64,000 nt of DNA from Soonwooa sp032078105 (GCA_046269235.1 JBJZOS010000001.1:62001-126000); one strand, 5' to 3'. Numbered from the stretch's first letter, positions 47,401-57,570 are shown. The notes: generated by a model not told the origin, from the sequence alone. Program-made: numbers and translations.

Positions 47401-49057
47401 AGGTGAGGCTGATACTTTGAGAAAGGCGATGGGTAAAAAACAAATCGACGTTCTTAACAAAATGTATCCAAAATTTATCGAAGGAGGACGCAAGAATAAT
47501 CTTGATGAAGGAGCGTTGGAGAAAATTTGGAATGACTGGAAAGCCTTTGCCGAATATGCTTTTAATAAATCTCACTCGACTTGTTATGCCTTTATCGCTT
47601 ATCAAACCGCTTATCTAAAAGCTAATTATCCCGCCGAATATATGGCGAGTGTGATGAGTAACAACATTAACAATACCGAACAAATCACTATGTTTATGGA
47701 AGATTGTAAGAGTATGGGCGTTGATGTTTTAGGACCCGATGTTAACGAATCTCAATATAAATTTGCGGTTAACGAAAACGGTCAAATCCGTTTTGGTCTA
47801 GGTGCGATTAAAGGGATTGGAGAAGGGCCAAGTGAAGCTATTTGTGCCACACGTCAAGAAGGAAAATTTAAAAATATATATGACTTTTTCGAGCGCGTAC
47901 CAGCATCGCAAGTTAACAAAAGAGTGGCAGAAAGTTTGGTGATTGCAGGCGCTTTTGATGGTGTAGACAATTATCATCGCGGACAATATTTTGATATTGA
48001 CCAAGCCGGAAAAACCAATCTTGAAAAGTTATTGCGCTACGGACAAAGCTTCCAAGAAAGTCAAAATGAAATGGAAAATTCTTTGTTTGCAGATTTTGCA
48101 GATGAGGTTAAAATAGAACAACCAAAGCTTCTTCCTTGCGCAGAGTGGCCTAATATGCACACGCTGAATAAAGAAAAAGAAAGTATTGGATTCTATCTGT
48201 CGGCGCATCCGTTGGACGAATTCAAATATCAGTTTCAGTTTATCCAAGGTGTATTGTCGAAAAAAGCAGTGTTGGAAAGTCAAAATGACCATGTTCCGCA
48301 AGAGAATCCAGTGTTGTTAACTGCGGAAGACGATAAAGATGAGGTGGAAGAAATCGATTTTGAAATCGATATGGAAGACCACGATGGAGAATCCGAATTG
48401 ATGGAAACTTCAACTAAACATGCTGAACCAAAAGGAAGTTTCAACTTCTTTAATCTCGATGAGCTGGATTATTTTAAAGACAATGTTTTCCCTAAACTAG
48501 CAAAGCCAGAACAAGACAAAAAAGATTGGCGCAACCGTGATAAAGATACTGGTAAAGAATATTCTGTGGCAGGACTTATTACCGAATATCGCGTACAAGA
48601 TGGTTTCAAAAGTGGTGAGAAAGTGGCTTTTGTAACGTTGGAAGATTACACCGGATCGTATTCTTTCCGACTAGGCGACCGCGATTATATGAAGCTAAAA
48701 GAGAAGTTGGAAGTGCAACGTTTTGTGATTCTGAAAATCAAATTTGCGCAGGTTAAAGACGGTCGAGTCTTCGTTAATGTTAATGACGTTATCGAGTTGA
48801 AAGAAGCTTTTGACAAGTTTGCAAAAAGCATGTCCGTGGTCGTGAGTCTCGACAGTCTTCGTCAGACGGATATAGACTTTTTCAAAAATTCGTTTTTGGG
48901 ACACGATTATGGCGATCAAAAGTTAAGTTTCTGTGTCAAAAATCCCGAAGATAATAGTGTTATAGAATTGGTGTCTATGCAGCATCGCATCAAGATTAAC
49001 GATGAATTGCTCAGCATAGTACACGATGTCAACAACTACGAAGTTTTCCTAAACTAA
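44408..49057 (+). CDS. dnaE: DNA polymerase III subunit alpha with N-terminal proofreading exonuclease
   Basis: This 1,549-residue replicase has an N-terminal DEDDh exonuclease (residues 1-195): Exo I VFDTETTGLP, Exo II VVAGHNVEFDYN and Exo III DEAHNAAADVNATA. The PHP domain follows (about 250-480). Its metal sites are degenerate: the first HxH reads HFNNHS and the later DHG reads DIG. The polymerase core has GPGRGSAAGSAVAY and PDIDIDFDDEGRD with the catalytic Asp residues. HhH, OB-fold and an acidic linker (about 1310-1350) complete the C-terminus. Proofreading is evidently carried in cis. Start ATG 44408 begins directly with the exonuclease. Confidence 0.95.
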   Translation: MYLVFDTETTGLPKNFNAPLSDSDNWPRMVQIAWQLHDEEGNLTENQDYIIKPEGYDIPFNATRIHGISTKMAQEEGRDLKEVLEEFKAVLDRSKVVAGHNVEFDYNIVGAEFYRKDIEDILQALPKADTMHLGTDFCKLGGGRNGRYKSPKLGELYEKLYGTSFDEAHNAAADVNATAQVFFEMMRIGIIPADLLKISEDQLRLYQELHPNPIAPFDIVIRRQVAGFNNKKKKQDFGSLDEIDLGKYFHFNNHSVYSTLQASSSINDLIKKAVDNDFPAVGMVDIGNMMGAFKFVSAMEDVNAAREKAYKSYLEKKQEAEEKGEDFTEAEPPKEPLMPVLGCEFFISDRYEQKQFTKDDPDKRTQVVLLAKDFEGYKNLAKLSSIGFVKGFYFGVPRISRELIAQYKEGVIALTSGINGDIPDAILNIGEQKGEELFKWWKDTFGDDFYVQLQNHELPEEEHLNEVLLQLAEKYEVKILAQNETYYTNKEDANIQDILMCIKDGEKLSTPVGKGFGKRKGLSTQEYYIKNSDDVKKTFMAYPDAFEAYEDFLAKFKPYRLKRDVLLPKFDIPEQFIHAEDDVDGGKRGEMAYLTHLTYEGAKKRYVETGITDEIKERLDFELDVIANTGYPGYFLIVQDFCNEARKMGVWVGPGRGSAAGSAVAYCIGITNVDPIKYDLLFERFLNPERVSMPDIDIDFDDEGRDKIIKWVVDKYGKTQVAQIITYSILGGKSAIKDAGRVLDLPIPDTNNIAKLIPSTPGMNIAKALSKYDKLKPEEQLLVDEMKMVLDDPNDNRYQVLASAKKMEGCVRNTGIHACGVIITPEDVSNLVPVTIAAKDADILVSQFDNSVAESAGLLKMDFLGLRTLTIIKDALKLVKQRYNIDIDPDLIPLDDVKTYQLFKEGRTVGIFQYESPGMQKYMRELKPTVFADLIAMNALYRPGPIKYIPNFINRKHGIEEIVYDLPETEEYLKETYGITVYQEQVMLLSQKLANFTKGEADTLRKAMGKKQIDVLNKMYPKFIEGGRKNNLDEGALEKIWNDWKAFAEYAFNKSHSTCYAFIAYQTAYLKANYPAEYMASVMSNNINNTEQITMFMEDCKSMGVDVLGPDVNESQYKFAVNENGQIRFGLGAIKGIGEGPSEAICATRQEGKFKNIYDFFERVPASQVNKRVAESLVIAGAFDGVDNYHRGQYFDIDQAGKTNLEKLLRYGQSFQESQNEMENSLFADFADEVKIEQPKLLPCAEWPNMHTLNKEKESIGFYLSAHPLDEFKYQFQFIQGVLSKKAVLESQNDHVPQENPVLLTAEDDKDEVEEIDFEIDMEDHDGESELMETSTKHAEPKGSFNFFNLDELDYFKDNVFPKLAKPEQDKKDWRNRDKDTGKEYSVAGLITEYRVQDGFKSGEKVAFVTLEDYTGSYSFRLGDRDYMKLKEKLEVQRFVILKIKFAQVKDGRVFVNVNDVIELKEAFDKFAKSMSVVVSLDSLRQTDIDFFKNSFLGHDYGDQKLSFCVKNPEDNSVIELVSMQHRIKINDELLSIVHDVNNYEVFLN

Positions 49058-49080
49058 ATATTTTTAACTAAATTTTTTTG

Positions 49081-49250
49081 GGCGTGCCCACAAGATTTTC
49101 CAAGGCTATTTCCAAGTCGAAAATCTTGTGGTCGGGCTCTTTGTTTCAATCTTATAGATGACGCTCGGACGGCTCCGCTACGCTCCGCCGCCTCGCGTCA
49201 TGCATAAGGATTTCCACGGCGATCCCTCACGCAAAAGTGGGAAGAATTAA
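49081..49250. repeat. GC-rich extragenic repeat with hairpins, after dnaE
   Basis: This stands out in the AT-rich gap. It starts GGGCGTGCCC, then holds 13-bp inverted arms (49088-49100 and 49119-49131, CCACAAGATTTTC and its complement). TCGGGCTC follows, then a second hairpin with arms ATGACGC (49158-49164) and GCGTCAT (49195-49201) around a GC-rich core. The end reads GGATTTCCACGGCGATCCC. Similar motifs (TCGGGCT, CGCTCG, GCTCCGC) recur at 61112. This is the type of interspersed repeat known in flavobacterial genomes, and it probably also ends the dnaE transcript. The rest of the gap to 49425 is AT-rich with no feature seen. Confidence 0.6.
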
Positions 49251-49425
49251 TGAGTCGTTGACGAGTTCATTCTAAAAGTAAATCGCTGAATATTATATTA
49301 TCTTAAAATGATTATTAGTATCATATTTATCACTGAAAACAAGTAATTTTAGTTTTTTTTTAATTTTAATTTTTGTGTTGGTTGAATTAATGTTAAGTTT
49401 AATCAAACTAAAAACAACCAATACG

Positions 49426-52400
49426 ATGAAAACTTTTTCTATTAAAAATAGATCATTTGCCTATTTGTTAGCTTTGTGTACTCTATTACCTTTGCTCAAT
49501 ATTAAAGGCGCTTTCAGAGATTTAAAATCCACAGAAAACGACAAAGTTGTAATTGTTCAGCAAGATTCTTTTAGCCATCGAAAGACGAAGTCATTTCCTA
49601 TTGATTTTCAGAAATCCAGTGATAACTTGTTGGGTAGACAGTATTTTGGGGAATTTAATTTTAATAAAAGATATCATAATGCGATAGCAACGCCTCAGAA
49701 TGGTGATTTCAGAAAGACGCCCAATGCTACAGCTGCCATTTATTTTGACTCTAGTAACAATTGGCAAGTCTACGGAAACAGTGGATGGCAGACTGCAACA
49801 ACGTCTCCAGAAGCGGCAAACTGGACGCCAGAAAATATTTTTTTAGATAGCGGACGCTATATAGATGTCGCTAAAGGAAGGCTTTATAATAATATCTATA
49901 TTAATACAACAGCACCGGTGTTTTCTGGTAGTATGACTGTAGGTTTAGGAATTGCTTCTGGAAAAACTTTGGAAATAATTGCTGGTAATTTGAGTATTGC
50001 GGGAAAGATTACTTTAAACGCTAATAGTCAGCTTATTGTTCGATCAGGTTCTAGTCTTCGTTTTAGTAATAGAACTTCTGCTACAACTATCAATTCTACT
50101 GCACGCTTTGAAGTCGAAAATAATGCGAATCTATTTATTGATGTAACTAATCCAAACTTATGGGGTGGCTTAGAAGTTTTTCATGAAAACTCAAATGTTA
50201 CAATTTCGAAATGGGATAATAATCCGTTGGTTACTAATCCGACAGATATTTCCGATAACGTTTATGCCTCGTTGTCTGCAAAATTTGGGAATTTAACAAT
50301 ATAAACGAACCATAATTGGGGAAAAGTTTTTCCAGAAGGTAGCTATCAAATTACGCACAATGACCTAAGTATAGAAAATAATACATCTGGTAATAATGAA
50401 ATGTCGCTCAATGGTGGCGATATAAGAATTGGCGGCGATTTGACAATTAGTGGTGTAGGTCTTACCCAAATGCAAACAAGCAGTGGATCAAAGTCGCTAA
50501 CAGTTAATCGGAACTTTAACAAAAAAGATTCAGGAAGTTTTATTCTTCTCGCAAAAACAGGAAATAAAACTGCTATTTTAAATATTAAAGGCAATTTTAA
50601 TTTTAATGGAGGTTTGTTCAATATAAGTAATAATACTTCTAATACCATCACCTCAACGGTTAATCTTGGCGGTAATTTTACGAAAGCCAACTCGGGTACA
50701 CTAGGCTCCTATTTAGTTAATACAAGCGCGGGCAATGTTAATGTTAATTTCAACTTTGTTGGTAACCCAAGCAATTTGGTTCAAACTGTTTCTTCTACTG
50801 CAAATGTCACAAATAATGATTGACAAAACTTATTTTTTAATATTAACGCCAATGCCAATGTGCAACTACTTAACGAATGGCAAGTTGGAACTAATACTAA
50901 AGTTAGTGTTTTAACGGTGGCTCTTTAAATTTTGGAGTAAGTGGTTTGAATCCAAACAATATTTCTAGAATATCCAATCAAATTTCACAAAGTTTTGAGC
51001 TAAAATCAGGGGGAACTTTAATTATTACTTCGCTACAAGGGATTACAAGTGGAGGTGACTACAATGGGAATGTCCAGATTGGAGCAACTGCCGCAGCGAG
51101 AATTTTTTCTGGTGATGCTACTTATAAATATATTGGTCGTAATAATCAAACTTCGGGTAATGGACTTCCTGATGCAGGATCTGCAAAAAAAGTAATCGTT
51201 GATCTTTTGTCAGATTTTTTCACTTTTCAACCCAATGGTCTTAAAAGAATCAATAGTGGTGGATTCTTAGAAATCCGAAAAGGCATTGTACTTGATAATA
51301 ATATAGGGTGTTTTGCAGATGCGACAGATGTTAATCCTCTTGCTACAGATCTAGGGGCCCTCAAAATGACAGGAGGGCGATATCGTTTACAAAAAACTGA
51401 CTTCAACCCAGGACTTTCTGGTGTTTATGATTTGACAGGCGGTGTTATAGAATTTAATAATGCTAATGCAGGCCAACAAAAAATTCGTGCCCCCAAAATT
51501 TATCATCAAATAGAAGTTACAGGCAAAAACGTATGGAGTACTTCTGGAGCTATCAGCTTGCACAATCAAGGACGTTTTACCGTAAAAAATAATGGAGAGT
51601 TTGGCATTAATACCCAAACCATCGATGGTCCTATCGGTACCCAAACTCTGATTGTTGAAGGTGGCGGTTTGTTCAAAACTGGTGATCAAGATGGTTTTAG
51701 TGGTGCAGCCAATACTTCTATCAGCTACGATATAGAAAATCTCATAGAATTGCAAAATAATAGCACTGTAGAATATTCTAGAAATAGCGAGCAAACCATT
51801 ACGCATGCCGTGGCGACAACGACCCCTTCTGGAGCTAACTATGCGAATCTAAAAATATCGGGAAGTGGTGTAAAGACCGCTACAGGAACAACCATAGTCA
51901 ATAATGTAGTATTAATAGAAAGTGGAGATATGGTGCTTCCAGAAACAACGAATAATATCGCTTCTAATGTTTTGGTAGCTAAAGAGGTATAAAAAACTCA
52001 GGAGGGACATTAACCTTGGAAAACAATGCTTTGCTAATGCAAGATTTTGATGCTGATAATAGTGGTGTTATTAATGTCCAGCGAAAAGCATATGTGCCAG
52101 CCAAGCAATATAATCTTTGGTCATCACCAGTTGTCGATCAAGATTTGTACTTATTGTATGGAAGCGCAAATCCGGTCCCAGCTGGTAAAGTCATGGCTTA
52201 TAATACAACTACAGATTATTTTGTACCTGTATCGCAAGGGACGCTATCTGTCCAAGGGAAAGGCTATTCCGCTGCTGGTCTTTCCAGCAATGATGTGTTG
52301 GCAAAATTTTCAGGGGTACCAAATAATGGCGACATAACGATTCCTCTAAACGTTACTGGTAATCGCTTTAATGTTGTAGGTAATCCTTATCCATCGAATT

Positions 52401-53425
52401 TGGATTTACATAAGTTGTATAATGATAATGTCTCCAGTAACCCCTCTGGTATCAAAAATATTACTAATCTTGTCCGATTTTGGGATAATACCAACAATAC
52501 CATCTATCGGCAACAAGGTAGTAGTTATCAAGGCCAGAATTATGCAATTTATAATCTAGACGCTGGCATCGGAGTGTCTGGCACTGCGGCTGTTAATGGT
52601 GATCAAACTAAAATTCCGGATGCCATCGTTAGACCTGGCCAAACTTTTGTCGTGCGCGCTAATACAAGTGGTGATCATGTTCTCAATTTTAAAAACACGC
52701 AAAGAGTGTTGACTGCTAATGCAAGTACACCATATTTTAAAAATGAAATCCCCAATAAAGATTGTTTTTGGCTGGCTTTAGAAACACCAAATGCTATTTT
52801 TACGACTGCTGCGATTGCATATAACGAGTTGGCAACTAATGAAAATGATATCTATGACACAACAATTCTTAATCCTAGCCAAAGCGATTTATTATATTCT
52901 TTAAGTGATAATCTTTACAAGCAAGTTATCCAAAGCCGCAAAGGCATTTTTACAAATACGGATGAGATTAAGTTAGGAGCTAGATATTTTAGCTCTGGTG
53001 AGCATCGTTTCAGAATTATAAAGAAAACTGGAATCTTCGACAATGCACAAAAGATTTATTTACATGACAAATTACTAAATTCTTATACAGACATTAGCCA
53101 AGAAACCTATAGCTTTCAAGTAACTGCTGGTGTTACCAATGACGAGTCGCGTTTCGAAATTGTCTACAAGCCTAACGCATTCCTTGGAAGTGCAGATTTA
53201 TCACAACAAGATTTGATGATTTTTGAAGATGTTGAGAATATTGTGGTTAAATCACAATCAAGATTAGGCAAACTCCAAATCTATAACATGTCTGGTGCTT
53301 TAATTTTCTCTAAAGAAGTTAATGCTTCAGAATTGCTAATTCCTGCCAGTACATTTCAAAAAGGACTTTACGTCTTGAAATCAGATAACAACCATCGTGG
53401 CCTTACCAAAAAATTCAGCAACTAA
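49426..53425 (+). pseudogene. Decayed T9SS-sorted surface protein
   Basis: From the ATG at 49426 the signal peptide (MKTFSIKNRSFAYLLALCTL) leads into beta-helix-like repeats rich in Asn, Thr and Gly. Four lesions break it: TAA at 50302-50304, TGA at 50821-50823, a one-base loss near 50918 (KVSVL then NGGSLNFG) and a frameshift near 51980 (LVAKE then IKNSGGTLTLEN). The last open part (52016-53425) ends in a type A T9SS sorting domain (LGKLQIYNMSGALIFSKEV, then QKGLYVLKS). The intact product would be about 1,330 residues. It is homologous to the intact frame at 61814 (shared DATYKYIG-type repeats). A terminator follows at 53482. Confidence 0.85.
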
Positions 53426-53481
53426 TTTGTCTTATAAAAAGCGTTTGCGAAATCGAATAATATTCTTCGGTATTTCACAAC

Positions 53482-53516
53482 AAAAAATGTCACCCGTATT
53501 TGAGTGACATTTTTTT
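53482..53516. terminator. Bidirectional terminator between the decayed surface gene and the M28 peptidase
   Basis: Perfect 12-bp arms AAAAAATGTCAC (53482-53493) and GTGACATTTTTT (53504-53515) enclose a 10-base loop and are T-rich on both strands' exits. It lies 57 bases past the sorting-domain stop and just after the M28 gene end. Confidence 0.88.
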
Positions 53517-54435
53517 ATTTTTCAAGCTTATCGTTATACTTTGGATTAAAATCTTTTTGTAAAGTTTTATCTAAGGTTTTTGCAAAGCTGTTAACCAAGT
53601 CTGTTAGGTTTTTAAAATCGATAACAGATATGTCATCATTAGCTTTGTGATAATGATTTTGATGGTTCATATCAACCGTGGAAAAAGAATGCGCAACAAC
53701 GTCTTTCTTAACAAAACCTACATTATCAGAACGATAGAATAGACCTTGATTAAGATAAGGATCGCCAGCAATTTTGAAATCGCCAACTGCATTTTGATTC
53801 AGAATGTCTTTCAGATCCGACACATTATCACCAGTTATAAACATTTTGTTAGCCCCAAATTCTGATTTTGTACCAATCATTTCGAAGTTGAAAAGTGCTT
53901 TGATATTCGGAAGATATTTTTTGAATTCTGCATTATTCGATAAATTGTCAGAACCTACCAATCCTATTTCTTCAGCATTAAAACCTAAAAACATATAACT
54001 GTAATCGTCTTTTCGATCTTTGTAATAATCAGAAAGCGCGATAACTGCAGACGTGCCGCTGGCATTGTCATCAGCACCATTGTAGATTTTGTCCTCGCCA
54101 GTTGTACGTTCGCCAATGTGGTCAAAATGTGCTCCGAAAGCGATGATTTTATCTGTTTTTCCTTTTTTAATAGCACAAACATTAAAGTACATCTCGTCTT
54201 TATAATGAAACGGAACCAAATAAGACTTGCCGTAACAATAGTCTAATTTGTTCTTTTTGAATTGCTCGGCAATATATTCCGCAGCTTTTTCATTTTCAGG
54301 TGTTCCAACTTTTCTGCCTTTCATGCTGTCGGCGGCCAGCGTTGTTACAATGTCTTTCATTCTGATTTCAGAAATCGTTTGTGCGAATACCAAGCTTGTA
54401 GAGCAAGCTAAAATTAAAGTCGATATTTTCTTCAT
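53515..54435 (-). CDS. Secreted M28 family zinc peptidase (short form)
   Basis: This 306-residue protein has a signal peptide (MKKISTLILACSTSLVFAQ) and a complete M28 domain: FGAHFDHIGER, GADDNASGTSAVIAL, FLGFNAEEIGLVGS and FNFEMIGTKS hold zinc ligands and the catalytic Glu. The last His is expected in TVDMNHQNHYHKAND. It is probably a periplasmic or extracellular aminopeptidase. The start is the base before the stop of the flavin reductase gene upstream, so the two are likely co-transcribed. Confidence 0.92.
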   Translation of the reverse strand: MKKISTLILACSTSLVFAQTISEIRMKDIVTTLAADSMKGRKVGTPENEKAAEYIAEQFKKNKLDYCYGKSYLVPFHYKDEMYFNVCAIKKGKTDKIIAFGAHFDHIGERTTGEDKIYNGADDNASGTSAVIALSDYYKDRKDDYSYMFLGFNAEEIGLVGSDNLSNNAEFKKYLPNIKALFNFEMIGTKSEFGANKMFITGDNVSDLKDILNQNAVGDFKIAGDPYLNQGLFYRSDNVGFVKKDVVAHSFSTVDMNHQNHYHKANDDISVIDFKNLTDLVNSFAKTLDKTLQKDFNPKYNDKLEK

Positions 54436-55260
54436 TTAATCAAGTTTTAAAATGTCCCAAGCTTCTGCAATTTTGTTTTGATGCAATTGCTCTTGTGCAA
54501 GGAGGTGTACAGCTTCTTTATCGGAAAATTTAGTTCCAGAAAGTTCTTCAATATTGGCTAACATCCCGAGGTTATTTCCGGTGAAAATTGTGCTGGATCT
54601 AATCTCTTCAGGCAATTGATCATATCCAATACCTTTGATTACTAAAGGTTTTGGTACTTCAAAAAGGCTATCAGCATGACTTCTAGAATAATAGTTAGCG
54701 CCAAGTCTCGCCACAAGATCCAATTTGTTTTGATCTAGATTGCCATCATCTCCAAAATATTGCTCCTGAATATGAATTTTTACAATCTCGCAAATAATCA
54801 AGTTCCCTGAACCACCAATATCGCCCAAGGATTTAATTTCTAAAACTTTACATTCAAAATTAACAGGCGATTCTGCAATTAATGGTGGTTTTACCAATTC
54901 GGCAGGCTTCATGGTGAGGCCAGATTTCACGAATTCGTTAACGCCGTCTTCATATTCGGTACTCGCCAAAGAAACTTGTTGCACCATGTTGTAGTTAACG
55001 TTACCTATAACAACTTCCGGAACTTCTAACAAGTTATGAAGCGTATGCTTGGTCGTGTTGTCACGAACGCGGCGACTCGGCGAAAAAATAAGAATCGGCG
55101 GCTTGGTACTAAACATATTAAAAAAGCTAAAAGGAGAAAGATTGATTTCTCCTTTTGCGTTAATTGTACTAGCCAAAGCAATTGGTCGCGGCGCAATGGC
55201 CGACTGCATCACCAATTGTAATTGCGGACTTGTAAGATCCGATGGTGTTAATGTTTTCAT
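54436..55260 (-). CDS. Flavin reductase-like (flavoredoxin) domain protein
   Basis: This 274-residue protein has the split-barrel FMN-binding fold: SAIAPRPIALASTINAKGEINL and FSFFNMFSTKPPILIFSPS at residues 20-60, then GNVNYNMVQQVSLAS. A C-terminal extension of about 80 residues is family-typical in Bacteroidota. These proteins transfer electrons from NAD(P)H to flavin or bind FMN, and the true partner is unknown. It lies near fahA and hppD, so a role with aromatic amino acid breakdown is possible but inferred. Confidence 0.88.
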   Translation of the reverse strand: MKTLTPSDLTSPQLQLVMQSAIAPRPIALASTINAKGEINLSPFSFFNMFSTKPPILIFSPSRRVRDNTTKHTLHNLLEVPEVVIGNVNYNMVQQVSLASTEYEDGVNEFVKSGLTMKPAELVKPPLIAESPVNFECKVLEIKSLGDIGGSGNLIICEIVKIHIQEQYFGDDGNLDQNKLDLVARLGANYYSRSHADSLFEVPKPLVIKGIGYDQLPEEIRSSTIFTGNNLGMLANIEELSGTKFSDKEAVHLLAQEQLHQNKIAEAWDILKLD

Positions 55261-55319
55261 ATTTTTATTAACGAAAATATTTTTTGAACCACAAAAGTTT
55301 CATGTAGCACTATATCTAA

Positions 55320-55727
55320 TCAGGTTAACATGTCGTAATATTTATTTACAAATGTCTCTTGTCCGTGATGATAAAGATTTTTTACATTAAAATTGACTAA
55401 AATACCTTTGGGTTTTTTTAGTAAATTGATGTAATTTATAATCTGTGCTCTGTGGCTATCATTTAACTCTAATACCGCTTTAAGCTCAACTACTATTGAA
55501 TCTTCAACTAAAAAATCACAAAAGAAATGACAATCTATAATTTTGCCTTTGTAGTTTACGGGAACTTTAAATTGCGACGCAAATTTTAAATCCCGTAGTT
55601 TAAATTCCTCTTCCAAACATTTATGATAAACACTTTCTAAAAGTCCAGCATCAAGAATTTTGTGGACTTCTATACAAGCGCCATTTTTCTTGTAGGTTAA
55701 GTCTTTTAAATAGGCTTGCGTGATCAT
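55320..55727 (-). CDS. GxxExxY family protein
   Basis: This 135-residue protein contains the defining motif GLLESVYHKCLEEEF near residue 27, then VPVNYKGKIIDCHFFCDFLVEDSIVVELKA, which holds the D...E.K core of a PD-(D/E)XK-like nuclease fold. NYINLLKKPKGILVNFN closes it. The function of GxxExxY proteins is unknown. It lies between fahA and the flavin reductase gene and looks unrelated to them, so it may be an insertion into the cluster. Confidence 0.9.
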   Translation of the reverse strand: MITQAYLKDLTYKKNGACIEVHKILDAGLLESVYHKCLEEEFKLRDLKFASQFKVPVNYKGKIIDCHFFCDFLVEDSIVVELKAVLELNDSHRAQIINYINLLKKPKGILVNFNVKNLYHHGQETFVNKYYDMLT

Positions 55728-55761
55728 AAGTTTCTTTTGTGCTTACATTTTGATTAAAAAT

Positions 55762-57015
55762 TTAAATTTTTCTTGCCGGTAAAATTTTAGAAGTTACTTC
55801 TCCAAATCCTACACGAATTCCATCTTTTTCTGACCAAGCTTTCATCGTTATCGTATCGTTATCTTCCACGAATTTTCTTTCCTCGCCGTTTGATAATGTG
55901 ATAGGATTTTGGCCTCTCCACGTTAATTCTAACATAGAGCCATAAGATTTTGGATCTTCCCCAGAAATAGTACCACTTGCATAGATGTCACCAACTTCGA
56001 CATTACAGCCATTAACAGTATGATGCGCTAATTGCTGGCACATATTCCAATACATGAATTTGTAGTTGCTAGCACTAATCAGGTTATCCTCACCATTGTC
56101 TGGTTTTAGATAAACTTCGAGATTAATATCGTAATTTTTGTCACCTTCGAATTTTAGATAATCCAAAACTTCTGGATCTTGCTTAGGCGATGCTGTTCTG
56201 AAAGGATCTAAGGCTTCCATAGTAACAATCCAAGGCGAAATGTTTGATCCAAAATTCTTTCCTAAAAATGGACCTAACGGAACATACTCCCAAGACTGAA
56301 TATCTCTAGCCGACCAATCGTTGAAAATCATCATACCAAAGATGGCATCTTCTGCTTCCTCGATTGAGATGTGCTCGCCAAGTTCTGTATTTTTGTTCAC
56401 AACAAATCCCATTTCTAACTCGAAATCTAGTTGTAAACTTGGGCTAAAGAAAGGTTTCTCCGCTGTTGGTGGTTTTATTTGTCCAACAGGACGTTGGATG
56501 TCGACGCCAGAAACAACAATCGAAGATGCTCTGCCATGGTAGCCAATAGGAAGATGTTTCCAGTTGGGTAATAAGGCATTGGCTGGATCTCTAAAAAGTG
56601 TTCCGACATTGGTTGCATGTTGAATACTGCTGTAGAAATCCGTGTAATTCGGAACGTGTACAGGCATCATCATTTGTACTTCGTCCAAATCAAAGAAGCA
56701 AACCTCTTTTGTTTTTTCATCGTTTGCTAAAGCCGAACCTTCTAACAATAATTCTTGAATTTTTAAACGAACCTCGTTGGTAATTGGCTTACCAAGTTCA
56801 ATAAATTCATTTAAAGTATAAGCTTCAAAAACGTTGTCGTCTAGACCTTTGATGTTTTCGAAGTAACCAAAATCGTGTAGGCTTGCTAAATCGATAACGA
56901 TGTCACCAATTCTTGTTGCACAAGCGATATATTCTTTATTAAAAACCGCTACACCGAACGGAATATTATGGATGGAAAAGTCACTGTCATGACTGTAATC
57001 TACAAATGATTTCAT
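55762..57015 (-). CDS. fahA: Fumarylacetoacetase
   Basis: FahA hydrolyses fumarylacetoacetate to fumarate and acetoacetate, the last step of tyrosine breakdown. The 417-residue protein has PVHVPNYTDFYSSIQHATNVG, LPIGYHGRASSIVVSG, LQLDFELEMGFVV and the metal-binding FNDWSARDIQSWEYVPLGPFLGKNFG. The order in the cluster is hppD, small secreted protein, fahA. The middle-step gene hmgA is not in this window. Confidence 0.95.
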   Translation of the reverse strand: MKSFVDYSHDSDFSIHNIPFGVAVFNKEYIACATRIGDIVIDLASLHDFGYFENIKGLDDNVFEAYTLNEFIELGKPITNEVRLKIQELLLEGSALANDEKTKEVCFFDLDEVQMMMPVHVPNYTDFYSSIQHATNVGTLFRDPANALLPNWKHLPIGYHGRASSIVVSGVDIQRPVGQIKPPTAEKPFFSPSLQLDFELEMGFVVNKNTELGEHISIEEAEDAIFGMMIFNDWSARDIQSWEYVPLGPFLGKNFGSNISPWIVTMEALDPFRTASPKQDPEVLDYLKFEGDKNYDINLEVYLKPDNGEDNLISASNYKFMYWNMCQQLAHHTVNGCNVEVGDIYASGTISGEDPKSYGSMLELTWRGQNPITLSNGEERKFVEDNDTITMKAWSEKDGIRVGFGEVTSKILPARKI

Positions 57016-57027
57016 AATTGTTAATTT

Positions 57028-57495
57028 TTATTTTTTTGTGCCAAGCTTGGCGTTTTCAATCCAGCGGCTTTCGTTAGTTAAATCTTTAAGATACCACATT
57101 TTTTTTGCATTCATCAAATACAAAGTATAAGTCAATGGAAGACCAATTTTTTTTCCTTCCAATTTGTCTGCTCTTATAGATACTACATTGTTTTTTCTGA
57201 CAAAATCTCCAGTAAAGATGTTGGATGCCGTCTGTCCTGTTTCTTTATCATCAAACAGTTCTATTAATGTCACCGAATTGTCATTGTTGAATTCCAAAAT
57301 GTGACGCTCATCATGATCATCAAAGCTTTTTACGAGAACAAATTTTTTATTATGGATGTCATAGTCCACTGCATTCTGTTGTTGCTTTGTCCGTTTTTCG
57401 ATTTTACTGATAATATCATTTAGCGCGCTGTAATTCTGCGCATTAAGATAGGTTGTAGCAACTATTAAGGAACATGAGAAAAGAAGTTTTTTCAT
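57028..57495 (-). CDS. Secreted protein of unknown function between fahA and hppD
   Basis: The ATG at 57495 gives 155 residues with a signal peptide (MKKLLFSCSLIVATTYLNAQ). An earlier in-frame start lies inside a terminator hairpin and is rejected. The mature part (ILEFNNDNSVTLIELFDDKE, FVRKNNVVSIRADKLEG) looks like a small beta-rich domain with no family I recognise. It lies in the tyrosine cluster 12 bases before the fahA start, so it is probably co-transcribed with fahA. The terminator upstream suggests it can also have its own promoter. Confidence 0.75.
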   Translation of the reverse strand: MKKLLFSCSLIVATTYLNAQNYSALNDIISKIEKRTKQQQNAVDYDIHNKKFVLVKSFDDHDERHILEFNNDNSVTLIELFDDKETGQTASNIFTGDFVRKNNVVSIRADKLEGKKIGLPLTYTLYLMNAKKMWYLKDLTNESRWIENAKLGTKK

Positions 57496-57516
57496 TAAAG
57501 TGTTTTTTTTGTAGTA

Positions 57517-57562
57517 AAAAAGCTTTGTCATATTTTTTTAAAAATCTAAGACAAAGCTTTTT
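57517..57562 (-). terminator. Terminator after hppD
   Basis: Perfect 13-bp arms at 57517-57529 (AAAAAGCTTTGTC) and 57550-57562 (its complement) lie directly after the hppD stop and before the small secreted protein. On the minus strand the last stem bases are a T run. Confidence 0.75.
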
Positions 57563-57570
57563 ATTTGTAT

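Noticed and set aside
49087..49135. RNA gene or riboswitch in the inverted repeat after dnaE
   Set aside because: Only a simple hairpin and repeat motifs are seen; no tRNA, tmRNA or known riboswitch core could be recognised.
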